Origin: Ruminococcaceae bacterium UBA1734
Lineage (GTDB): Bacteria; Bacillota; Clostridia; Oscillospirales; Acutalibacteraceae
Direction of reading: 5' to 3'
Assembly: GCA_002315765.1 (NCBI GenBank)
Contig: DCIE01000068.1
Coordinates: 1-20,266 of the forward strand
DNA: 20,266 nt
Of this stretch, positions 5,778 to 13,576 are shown piece by piece (position 1 is the stretch's first letter; every line of letters begins with the position of its first letter). The notes under the pieces were generated by a model. That model made no database searches and was not told the origin of the DNA. It saw nothing but the letters and a program-made list of their open reading frames with translations. The position numbers and the translations under genes are program-made.

Positions 5778-8297
5778 ATGAAGCTATTGGCAATTGACGG
5801 AAACAGCATAATAAACCGTGCTTTTTACGGAATTAAAGTTTTATCAACAAAGGAAGGAATATTCACCAATGCCGTATTCGGTTTTATCAATATTCTGAAT
5901 AAGCTTTTGGAAACGGAAAATCCTGACGGTGTTGCCGTTGCCTTTGATTTAAAAAAACCGACATTCAGACATACAAAGTATTCTCTTTACAAGGCAGGAC
6001 GAAAGCCTATGCCTGCCGAACTCGCATCTCAATTTCCCATATTGAAAGAATGGCTTACCCTTGCCGGATATAGTGTTATCGAATGCGAAGGATACGAGGC
6101 TGACGATATTTTAGGAACACTTGCAAAAAATTGCAGAATCACCGACAACAGTTGTGTTATTGCAACCGGAGACCGAGATTCCCTTCAACTTATTTCGGAT
6201 AATACTAAGGTGTTACTTGCCGCCACAAAAATGGGCAGACCGGAAATAATTAATTATACCAAAGAGGCTCTTTTTGAAAAATACGGTCTTGAGCCAAAAG
6301 AAATGATTGAGCTTAAAGCCTTAATGGGTGATTCTTCCGACAATATTCCCGGTGTTCCGGGAGTCGGTGAAAAAACCGCCACCGAACTTATTACAAAATA
6401 TCATTCTATTGAATATATTTATGATAACATAGACACTCTCGAAATCAAAGACAGCCTTCGCAATAAGCTGATAAACGGCAAAGAAAGTGCTTTTTTAAGC
6501 AAATGGCTTGGAACGATTTGTCTTGAAGCACCCATTAATACAGATATAGAAACATATAGGATTACAAACGGAAGCCCAAAAGAACTCGCCTCATTAATGA
6601 CCAAACTTGAATTCTTTAAGCTTATGGAAAAAATGGGCATTACTCCCTCTTCAAACAATTCAAATACCGCCTCAACAGATATTGTAAAATACGAAATTGA
6701 AAATTTTGATATTTCAAAATGCAAATCATTAGATATTTACGCTACCGACGGAAAATATTATATATTAAACAGCAATAAGGTATTTGAAACCACAAAGGAA
6801 AATGCCGAAGCGGTACTAAATGGTAGAATAAGCAAACGAGTTTATGACTATAAATCTCTTTTAAAAGATTTTCCCAATGCAGACAATATTTGTTTCGATG
6901 CACTTTTGGCAGGATATTTATGCAATCCCTCTTCAAACGATTACTCTGTTTCCCGTCTTTCTTCGGAATACGGCATCGGAGAAATCGAAATAGACACGGA
7001 AGATTTACGGCTGATTGAAGCCGTTAAATTCTCGGTTGTTTGCGGAAAGTTAGAAGAAAACTTAAAAGAAAGCGGACAGGACAAACTTTTAACCCATATC
7101 GAAATCCCTTTAGCACGGGTACTGTCAGATATGGAAAATGTGGGTTTCCTTGTTGATGTAGAAGGACTTAAAAATTTAGGAAACGAACTATTTGACAGAA
7201 CCGAAGAAATAAAGAAAGAAATTTTCGGTATTTCGGGAACCGAGTTTAATGTAAATTCGCCTAAACAATTAGGTGAGATACTATTCGAGAAACTAAATAT
7301 TCCCACAAAAAAGAAAACCAAAAGCGGTTACAGTACCTCTGCCGATGTTTTGGAAAATCTCAGATACGATTATCCCATTGTTGATTTGGTATTAAAGTAC
7401 CGACAACTTGCTAAGCTTAAATCCACATACTGCGACGGTCTGTTAAATGCCGTTTCTTCTGACGGAAGAATACACACAACCTTTAATCAAACCGAGGCAA
7501 GAACAGGTCGCATTTCATCATTAGAGCCTAATCTTCAAAATATTCCCATTCGTACCGAAGAAGGAAAACGACTTCGTGAGTTCTTTATTGCCAAGGACGG
7601 TTTTGTTTTATGTGATGCCGATTATTCACAAATTGAATTGCGTGTTTTAGCAAGTCTTTCTAATGATACCGCTATGATTGATGCATTTAATTCAGAAGTT
7701 GATATTCATACAGTAACGGCAAGTGAGGTTTTCGGTATTCCTGCCGATATGGTTTTGCCCATAATGAGAAGTCGGGCAAAGGCCGTTAATTTCGGCATTG
7801 TTTACGGAATAGGCGCTTTTTCTTTGGGAAAAGACATCGGGGTTTCAAGAGCCGAGGCTGATAGATATATTAAAAACTATCTTTCCACCTACAAGGGTGT
7901 TGATGCCTATATGAAATCCTCTATTGAAAATGCAAAATCTCAAGGTTTTGTAACCACATTTTTCGGCAGAAGAAGATATTTACCCGAACTTTCATCTTCA
8001 AACGGTATGATGAGGGCATTCGGCGAAAGAGTTGCGAGAAACGCACCCATACAGGGAACTGCCGCCGACATAATAAAACTTGCTATGGTTAATGTTTTTA
8101 ACAGATTAAAAGATGAACTTCCCGAGGGTAAGTTGATTTTACAGGTACACGATGAACTGATTGTAGAATGTCCCGAAAGTAAGAAAGAACTTGCAAGGCA
8201 AATTCTCACCGAAGAAATGGAAAATGCCGTTTCCCTTTCGGTTAAATTATCCGTTGATGCACACATCGGAAAAACTTGGTTAGAGGCAAAGGGTTAA
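5778..8297 (+). CDS. polA: DNA polymerase I (5'-3' exonuclease plus polymerase)
   Basis: This 839-residue protein fills gaps in repair and replaces Okazaki primers. The N-terminal 5'-3' exonuclease/FEN domain (about 1-290) keeps acidic motifs such as EGYEADD (104-110), GDRD (131-134) and GDSSDN (184-189). The middle region (about 300-440) corresponds to a 3'-5' exonuclease domain but lacks the DxE pair and most metal ligands, so it is probably inactive, as in Bacillus. The polymerase domain (445-839) has motif A DYSQIELR with Asp615, the O-helix R664-K668-F672-Y676, and motif C VHDEL with Asp792. Ribosome site AAAGGA lies about 13 bases before the ATG, which is rather far. It heads the rightward gene run, and its TAA overlaps the next ATG by one base. 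Confidence 0.97.
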   Translation: MKLLAIDGNSIINRAFYGIKVLSTKEGIFTNAVFGFINILNKLLETENPDGVAVAFDLKKPTFRHTKYSLYKAGRKPMPAELASQFPILKEWLTLAGYSVIECEGYEADDILGTLAKNCRITDNSCVIATGDRDSLQLISDNTKVLLAATKMGRPEIINYTKEALFEKYGLEPKEMIELKALMGDSSDNIPGVPGVGEKTATELITKYHSIEYIYDNIDTLEIKDSLRNKLINGKESAFLSKWLGTICLEAPINTDIETYRITNGSPKELASLMTKLEFFKLMEKMGITPSSNNSNTASTDIVKYEIENFDISKCKSLDIYATDGKYYILNSNKVFETTKENAEAVLNGRISKRVYDYKSLLKDFPNADNICFDALLAGYLCNPSSNDYSVSRLSSEYGIGEIEIDTEDLRLIEAVKFSVVCGKLEENLKESGQDKLLTHIEIPLARVLSDMENVGFLVDVEGLKNLGNELFDRTEEIKKEIFGISGTEFNVNSPKQLGEILFEKLNIPTKKKTKSGYSTSADVLENLRYDYPIVDLVLKYRQLAKLKSTYCDGLLNAVSSDGRIHTTFNQTEARTGRISSLEPNLQNIPIRTEEGKRLREFFIAKDGFVLCDADYSQIELRVLASLSNDTAMIDAFNSEVDIHTVTASEVFGIPADMVLPIMRSRAKAVNFGIVYGIGAFSLGKDIGVSRAEADRYIKNYLSTYKGVDAYMKSSIENAKSQGFVTTFFGRRRYLPELSSSNGMMRAFGERVARNAPIQGTAADIIKLAMVNVFNRLKDELPEGKLILQVHDELIVECPESKKELARQILTEEMENAVSLSVKLSVDAHIGKTWLEAKG

Positions 8298-9145
8298 TGA
8301 ATATTATTTTTGTTTGTTCGGGAAATACCTGCAGAAGCCCTTTTGCTATGGGATATTTTAACTCTCTCGGTCTTAAAGATTTTACTGCCGAAAGTCGTGG
8401 TCTTATGGTAAGCGGACAACCTGTAAGCCGCAATTCCGCTATAATTGCAAAGGAATACGGTTTTAGTATTGATAACCATATTTCGGCTACTTTCACCAAA
8501 GATGATTTTAATGCTGATTATATTTTTACAATGTCAAAGGAAATCAGGGATTTTTTAATTGCAAACGGTGGAAATACAAATAAAATTTTTACTTTGGGAA
8601 ACGGAATTTCGGACCCATTTGGCGGAGATTTGGAAATATATAGACAATGTATGAAATCCATTGTCTCGGAAATTAACGATTTGGTTTTTAATGGTTTTTT
8701 CTATGATTTTATTATTGAAGATATGAAAGATTGCCATATTTCTCAAATAGCCCATATAGAAAAGTTGTTTTTTTCGGAGCCTTGGAGTGAAACCTCCATT
8801 ACCGAATCCTCAAAAAGTAATACCGATTTTTTTGTTGCTTCAAAAAATGAAAATGTCCGTGGATATATCGGTCTTAATCATATATTAGACGAGGGCTATA
8901 TAACAAGCTTTGCCGTAACAAAGGAAAATCAAAACAAAAATATCGGAACTTTGCTTTTGAATAAATGTTTTTCTTTCGGTAGAGAAAAGGAATTATCGTT
9001 TATCTCTTTAGAGGTTAGAAAATCCAACTTTAAAGCAATTTCCTTATATAATAAGTTAGGCTTTGAAGAAAAAGGAATCAGAAGGAATTTTTATTCTTTT
9101 CCTAAAGAAGATGCAATAATTATGACAAGAAGGTTAAAAGATTAA
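8297..9145 (+). CDS. Fused LMW arginine-phosphatase-like and RimI-like N-acetyltransferase
   Basis: This 282-residue single reading frame joins two enzymes. Residues 1 to about 133 are a low-molecular-weight phosphatase: CSGNTCRS at 7-14 (Cys7 nucleophile, Arg13) and the general-acid loop DPFGG (Asp106). Thr11 sits where Bacillus YwlE uses Thr to prefer phospho-arginine over phospho-tyrosine, so an arginine phosphatase is predicted. Residues about 135-282 are a full-length GNAT domain closest to RimI, with EPW (161-163), the acetyl-CoA loop QNKNIG (212-217; first Gly replaced by Asn), LEVRKSNFKAISLYNKLGF (238-256), and RRNFY plus EDAIIM near the end. I start at 8297 (TAATG overlap with polA) because MNIIFVCSGNT is the family N-terminus; an upstream GTG-like extension is unlikely. 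tsaD follows with another one-base overlap, the usual rimI-tsaD neighbourhood. Confidence 0.9.
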   Translation: MNIIFVCSGNTCRSPFAMGYFNSLGLKDFTAESRGLMVSGQPVSRNSAIIAKEYGFSIDNHISATFTKDDFNADYIFTMSKEIRDFLIANGGNTNKIFTLGNGISDPFGGDLEIYRQCMKSIVSEINDLVFNGFFYDFIIEDMKDCHISQIAHIEKLFFSEPWSETSITESSKSNTDFFVASKNENVRGYIGLNHILDEGYITSFAVTKENQNKNIGTLLLNKCFSFGREKELSFISLEVRKSNFKAISLYNKLGFEEKGIRRNFYSFPKEDAIIMTRRLKD

Positions 9146-10152
9146 TGTTAATATTAGCAATTGAATCCTCCTGCGATGAAACTGCCGCTGCGGTAACAAA
9201 TGAACGACAAGTTTTATCAAACATTGTTTCAACTCAAATTGATGAACACAAGATTTACGGTGGCGTTGTGCCGGAAATAGCTTCAAGACGCCACACCGAG
9301 GCTATTAGCCTTGTTTGCAATCAAGCAGTTTATGAAGCCGGAATTAAATACACCGACCTTGATGCTATTGCCGTAACATTTGCTCCGGGACTTATCGGTG
9401 CTTTACTTGTGGGTGTAAACTTTGCAAAAAGTTTGGCTCTCTCCCTTGGTATCCCCCTTATTCCCGTTCATCATTTAAGGTCGCATATTGCCGCAAATTA
9501 TATCGATAACGATAATCTTCATCCCGAATTTTTATGTCTTACGGTTTCGGGAGGAAACACGATAATAACAAAAGTTTCAGATTATACGACTTTTGAGCCT
9601 CTTGGCGGTACAAAAGATGATGCGGCAGGAGAATGTTTTGACAAAACAGCCCGTGCTTTAGGTCTTTCCTATCCCGGCGGAGTTACACTTGATAAAATCG
9701 CTACGGTTGCTGATTATAAAAAGTATCCTCTTCCCTACCCGAAGCTTTCAGACAATGAATTGGATTTCAGTTTTTCGGGGCTTAAAACCGCAGTTATTAA
9801 TCTTATTCACAATGCAAACCAAAAGAACCAAGAAATTGATATCCCCGTTCTTGCGGCTACTGTCAGAAATCGAGTTTGCGATATGCTTATAGACCATACT
9901 TTACTTGCGGCAGATAAATTCGGATATAAAAAAATAGCCCTTGCCGGAGGTGTTTCGGCAAACAGTGAGCTTCGTTCAAGGTTTAGCGAAGAATGCAAAA
10001 AAAGAGAAATTCAATTATTCTATCCCCAACTTAAGTATTGCGGAGATAATGCCGCAATGGTGGGGGTTCAGGGATATTATGAATATAAAAGCGGAAATAT
10101 CGGCGATTCATTTTTAAATGCCACCGCAACATTACCTATTAATTATAAATAA
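9145..10152 (+). CDS. tsaD: tRNA N6-threonylcarbamoyladenosine transferase TsaD
   Basis: This 335-residue protein is full length. It transfers the threonylcarbamoyl group to A37 of ANN-decoding tRNAs, working with TsaB and TsaE, which are not in the window. The ASKHA fold begins with ILAIESSCDET (3-13). Metal ligands are His110 and His114 in HHLRSH and Asp301 in CGDNAAM; SGGNT (135-139) and GGVSAN (268-273) are nucleotide-binding loops. The ATG overlaps the stop of the phosphatase-RimI gene (TAATG), with no strong ribosome site of its own, so translation is probably coupled. RimI and TsaD genes lie side by side in many bacteria, and this agrees with the call for the upstream fusion. Confidence 0.97.
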   Translation: MLILAIESSCDETAAAVTNERQVLSNIVSTQIDEHKIYGGVVPEIASRRHTEAISLVCNQAVYEAGIKYTDLDAIAVTFAPGLIGALLVGVNFAKSLALSLGIPLIPVHHLRSHIAANYIDNDNLHPEFLCLTVSGGNTIITKVSDYTTFEPLGGTKDDAAGECFDKTARALGLSYPGGVTLDKIATVADYKKYPLPYPKLSDNELDFSFSGLKTAVINLIHNANQKNQEIDIPVLAATVRNRVCDMLIDHTLLAADKFGYKKIALAGGVSANSELRSRFSEECKKREIQLFYPQLKYCGDNAAMVGVQGYYEYKSGNIGDSFLNATATLPINYK

Positions 10153-10171
10153 CTTTTTAGTTGGTGATTTT

Positions 10172-11068
10172 ATGAAAAAACTGCTTTTAATTGTAAACCC
10201 TAAATCAGGAAGGGCAAAGATGAGAAGTGAACTTTTGCCTGTTACCGAAATTCTTTCATCTCAGTATGATGTAACCGTTTATGTTACAAAAGCAAGATGC
10301 GATGCCACCGAAAGAATTAAGTTAATTAAAGACAATGAATTTGACCGAATTGTGGTTTGCGGCGGAGACGGTACCCTAAACGAGGTTATAACCGGACTTA
10401 TGCAAACCGGCAAAAAAATAACTCTCGGTTATATTCCTTCGGGTACCCTTAACGAGTGGTCAAGCGGTCTTAGAATATCAAGAAATATTCAAACCGCCGC
10501 CAAGGATATTTTAACCGGAAAAGAAATAGACCTTGATGTAGGACAATACGGCGATAAATATTTTTCCTATACAGCCTCTTTCGGTGCCTTTACCGATGCA
10601 TCCTATTCCGCACCTCAGGATGTTAAAAATGTTTTGGGACAAGCCGCTTATTTCTTTCAGGGAATTAAGAGTTTAACTAATATAAAGCCTTTACATTTAA
10701 AATTCACCTGCGACGATAAAGAAGTTGAGGGAGATTTCCTCTTTGGTGCTATTTCAAACTCTATGTCTGTGGGCGGAATAGTTAAATTTCAAAAAACACT
10801 TGTTGCACTCGATGACGGTGAATTTGAAGTGTTGCTAATTAGAAATCCTACCAACATTATTCAATTTCAAGGCTATATTGACGGTATTTTACATCAAGAC
10901 TTAACCCGAGACGGAATTGAATTCTTCCACACAAAGGAAATCACGGTTTACGGTGATAAAAACATTCCTTGGACTTTAGACGGTGAATTTTGTGAGGGAC
11001 AGGAAAAAGTCGAAGTCAAGAATTTACATTCGGCAATTCATCTTATTGTCCCGAATAATTTTGATTAA
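10172..11068 (+). CDS. Diacylglycerol/lipid kinase family protein (DagK-catalytic domain)
   Basis: This 298-residue protein belongs to the DagK/YegS/sphingosine-kinase family. It has NPKSGR (9-14), the ATP-binding GGDGT (64-68), a PSGTLNEW loop (89-96; many relatives read GTxNDFAR here) and the catalytic-region WTLDGE (267-272). DgkB-type members phosphorylate diacylglycerol so that it re-enters phospholipid synthesis, which suits its place just before the cell-envelope genes; the actual lipid substrate is not proved. I chose the ATG at 10172, preceded by GGTGAT, because the family begins with MKKxxxIxNPxSG. The longer frame starting at 10118 would overlap tsaD and add an unrelated N-terminus. 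Confidence 0.87.
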   Translation: MKKLLLIVNPKSGRAKMRSELLPVTEILSSQYDVTVYVTKARCDATERIKLIKDNEFDRIVVCGGDGTLNEVITGLMQTGKKITLGYIPSGTLNEWSSGLRISRNIQTAAKDILTGKEIDLDVGQYGDKYFSYTASFGAFTDASYSAPQDVKNVLGQAAYFFQGIKSLTNIKPLHLKFTCDDKEVEGDFLFGAISNSMSVGGIVKFQKTLVALDDGEFEVLLIRNPTNIIQFQGYIDGILHQDLTRDGIEFFHTKEITVYGDKNIPWTLDGEFCEGQEKVEVKNLHSAIHLIVPNNFD

Positions 11069-11130
11069 TATATTATTTGAGTTATTTTTATTACCGCATA
11101 AAACTGTCAAGCGGTAGAATGGAGAAATTT

Positions 11131-12150
11131 ATGTTTACAAGAGATATAGGTGTTGACCTTGGTACTGCAAACACATTGGTTTGCGTTAAAGGAAAAGGCA
11201 TTATTATGCGAGAGCCGTCTGTTGTCGCTTATGATGTCAGAAACGATGCGGTCAGAGCAGTAGGAACCGAAGCCAAAGAAATGATTGGCAGAACTCCCGG
11301 TTCTATTGTTGCTGTAAGACCTATTAAAGACGGCGTTATTGCCGACTTTGATGTTACCGCCGCAATGCTTAAAAGATTTGTTGCCCGAGCTTTAAAGGGT
11401 TCCTTCTTTTCAAGAGTTCGTATGGTAATTTGCATTCCCACCGGCATAACCGAGGTGGAAAGCCGTGCCGTATATGATGCTGCAAAGCAGGCAGGTGCTA
11501 CCGATATTGATTTGGTTGAAGAACCTATGGCTGCCGCTGTAGGTGCCGGACTTCCCATTTGGGATGCAAGTGGTTCTATGATTGTTGATATCGGCGGAGG
11601 TACTTCCGAAGTTGCCGTAATATCCCTTGGCGATATTGTTACTTCACAATCTATTCGTGTTGCCGGAGATAATCTTGACGAGTCCATTATCGGTTACATA
11701 AGAAAGAAACACAACCTATTAATCGGTGAACGCACTGCCGAGCAAATTAAAATCCAAATCGGTTCGGCAAAGCCTTATGAGGATGAAAGCGAAATTGAAA
11801 TTAAGGGTAGAAACCTTGTTGACGGACTTCCCAAAAATGTAATTATAACTTCAAAAGAAGTCCGTGATGCTATGTCCGACTCGATTTACCAAATTATCGA
11901 CACCATTAGACTCACTCTTGAAAAAACTCCACCTGAGCTTTCGGCGGACATTATCGACCGAGGTATTACACTTGCCGGTGGCGGTGCGCTTCTTCGAGGT
12001 CTTGCCGAACTTATTGCCGAAGAAACCGGAATACCTGTTTCGGTTGCCGTCAACCCTCTTGATTGCGTTGTATTAGGCACCGAAAAGCGTCTTGAAGGTG
12101 AAAGTGGCTTTGAAAATTATGTTTTCCGCAAAGGAAAAAGATTTAGATAA
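11131..12150 (+). CDS. mreB: Rod shape-determining actin homologue MreB
   Basis: This 339-residue protein is full length for MreB/Mbl. It forms membrane-bound filaments that guide elongation-phase peptidoglycan synthesis together with MreC, MreD and the PBP encoded next. The actin-fold nucleotide loops are visible: DLGTANT (9-15), the connect region KDGVIADF (66-73), DIGGGTSE (153-160) and a C-terminal GGGALLRGL adenosine loop. I start at ATG 11131 because GGAG lies about 6 bases upstream and MFTRDIGVDLG matches the family; an upstream in-frame ATG at 11119 lacks a good site. A small hairpin (11092-11097/11111-11116) lies just before the ribosome site. Whether this is MreB, Mbl or MreBH is not decidable, but adjacency to mreC supports mreB. 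Confidence 0.95.
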   Translation: MFTRDIGVDLGTANTLVCVKGKGIIMREPSVVAYDVRNDAVRAVGTEAKEMIGRTPGSIVAVRPIKDGVIADFDVTAAMLKRFVARALKGSFFSRVRMVICIPTGITEVESRAVYDAAKQAGATDIDLVEEPMAAAVGAGLPIWDASGSMIVDIGGGTSEVAVISLGDIVTSQSIRVAGDNLDESIIGYIRKKHNLLIGERTAEQIKIQIGSAKPYEDESEIEIKGRNLVDGLPKNVIITSKEVRDAMSDSIYQIIDTIRLTLEKTPPELSADIIDRGITLAGGGALLRGLAELIAEETGIPVSVAVNPLDCVVLGTEKRLEGESGFENYVFRKGKRFR

Positions 12151-12170
12151 TTCTATTCGGAGGAATATTG

Positions 12171-13031
12171 ATGCGTTTTTTCTTTCGTAGCAGACAGTTT
12201 AAAATTATTCTATCTGTCTTTTTGGTTATTACTATCGTTTCGTTAATCTTCGGAATTTCAAGCAGTAGATTGGCTCCATATACCGATATTGCCGGAATAA
12301 TTACTGCACCTTTTAAAAATTTTTCAACAACAGTTGCAGGAGAAATCAAAGATTTTACCGCCGCATATAAAGCAGGAAACGAGCTTATGCTTAAGAATGC
12401 CGAATTGTCAAGCGAAATTAACGATTTACGCCAAAAAAATGTTGACTATGATAAAATAAAAGCCGAAAACGATTTTTACAAAAAGTATTTAGAAATAAAA
12501 GAAGAAAATACGGATTTTAAATTTGTACCTGCCACACTTATTTCAAGAGATTCAGGCGACCCTTTCGGCGGTTTTACCATAAATAAGGGAAGCTCCTCGG
12601 ATATTGCAGTACACGACCCGGTAATTACCGATCAAGGTCTAATCGGATATATCGGTGAGCTTGGCACTACAACCGCAAAGGTTATTACAATATTAAGTTC
12701 TGATATTACTTTAGGTGCTTTAGACAGTCGTACAAGCGATTCGGGTATTTTAAAGGGAAATATCGAATTGGCGGAAAAAGGAATGTGCCGATTTTCTAAT
12801 TTAGCAAGGTCCTGTTCGGTTGCTATCGGAGATTATGTTATTACCTCAGGCGAAGGAATTTTCCCTGACGGTTTGCTAATCGGTTCTATTTCCTATATAG
12901 GTAATGATAAATATAATTCTTCAATTTATGCAGACATCACTCCCTTTGTTGATTTCTCATCGGTTAGAAAAGTTATGGTTATTAATTCCTTTAAAGGTCA
13001 AGGCGGAATAGTACCGTCAAGCAAAAAATAA
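12171..13031 (+). CDS. mreC: Rod shape-determining protein MreC
   Basis: This 286-residue membrane-anchored protein has one N-terminal transmembrane helix (about 11-29), an extracytoplasmic coiled coil (about 66-112), and the two beta-rich MreC domains with DPFGGFTINKG (130-140) and later SGEGIFPDGLLIG. It links cytoplasmic MreB to the periplasmic/extracellular PBP. GGAGG at 12159-12163 lies 7 bases before ATG 12171, so I prefer this start to the adjacent TTG at 12168. The gene is 20 bp after mreB and 19 bp before mreD. Confidence 0.93.
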   Translation: MRFFFRSRQFKIILSVFLVITIVSLIFGISSSRLAPYTDIAGIITAPFKNFSTTVAGEIKDFTAAYKAGNELMLKNAELSSEINDLRQKNVDYDKIKAENDFYKKYLEIKEENTDFKFVPATLISRDSGDPFGGFTINKGSSSDIAVHDPVITDQGLIGYIGELGTTTAKVITILSSDITLGALDSRTSDSGILKGNIELAEKGMCRFSNLARSCSVAIGDYVITSGEGIFPDGLLIGSISYIGNDKYNSSIYADITPFVDFSSVRKVMVINSFKGQGGIVPSSKK

Positions 13032-13050
13032 TTGTATTAAGAAAGATTTG

Positions 13051-13569
13051 GTGATTAATATCACAACGAAAAGAAAAGCAATACTGATAAATATTGTTAT
13101 TGCAATACTGTTTTTTTTAATACAGTACAATAACATCGTATCAATAAAAATCCATAGTGCAATGCCTATGCTTACCTTGGCTTTGGCAATTTCCGTATCT
13201 ATGTTTTTGTCCGAGGTTTCGGCAACTATGACCGGACTTATTATAGGTATAATTTCCGATACATCGGCATCAACGCCATTTGGATTTAACGCTATTTTGT
13301 TTACTGTAATATGTTTTTCGGTTTCCCTGATTGTTCATTATTTATTTAATAACAATATCCGTTCCTGTATGGTTTTGGAATTGTTTTTTACAGTGCTGTA
13401 TTTCTTTGTCAGTTGGCTGTTTTTCTATTCATCGGGAAATGCCGATGAGCATTTTACATATCTTTTTAAGATAGGTGTCCCATCGGCGGTATATACTTCC
13501 GTTCTTTCCGGAATAATTTATCTTATTGAAAAGAAATTATTAAAATCATTATCCCTAAATCAGAGGTGA
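13051..13569 (+). CDS. mreD: Rod shape-determining membrane protein MreD
   Basis: This roughly 172-residue, very hydrophobic protein has five or six membrane segments (about 10-26, 38-69, 81-98, 107-127, 138-158) and the MreD-like GLIIGIISDTSASTPFGFN stretch at 62-80, equivalent to the conserved Gly/Asp-rich loop of the family. It works in the elongasome with MreC. The start is GTG at 13051, or TTG at 13048; a weak GAAAG lies upstream, so the exact start is uncertain. The identification relies partly on its position between mreC and the class B PBP. Confidence 0.88.
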   Translation: MINITTKRKAILINIVIAILFFLIQYNNIVSIKIHSAMPMLTLALAISVSMFLSEVSATMTGLIIGIISDTSASTPFGFNAILFTVICFSVSLIVHYLFNNNIRSCMVLELFFTVLYFFVSWLFFYSSGNADEHFTYLFKIGVPSAVYTSVLSGIIYLIEKKLLKSLSLNQR

Positions 13570-13576
13570 AAACTCC

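Noticed and set aside
8276..8297. Upstream extension of the phosphatase-RimI frame into polA
   Set aside because: The added MVRGKGL-type residues do not match the family, and the ATG at 8297 gives the canonical phosphatase N-terminus.
11092..11116. TACCGC/GCGGTA inverted repeat before mreB as an operator or riboswitch
   Set aside because: The arms are only 6 bp with a 13-base loop and no promoter boxes nearby; it could arise by chance.
11229..11687. 152-residue minus-strand open frame inside mreB
   Set aside because: It is an antisense shadow of conserved mreB codons with low-complexity Ser/Thr/Ala-rich sequence and no family match.
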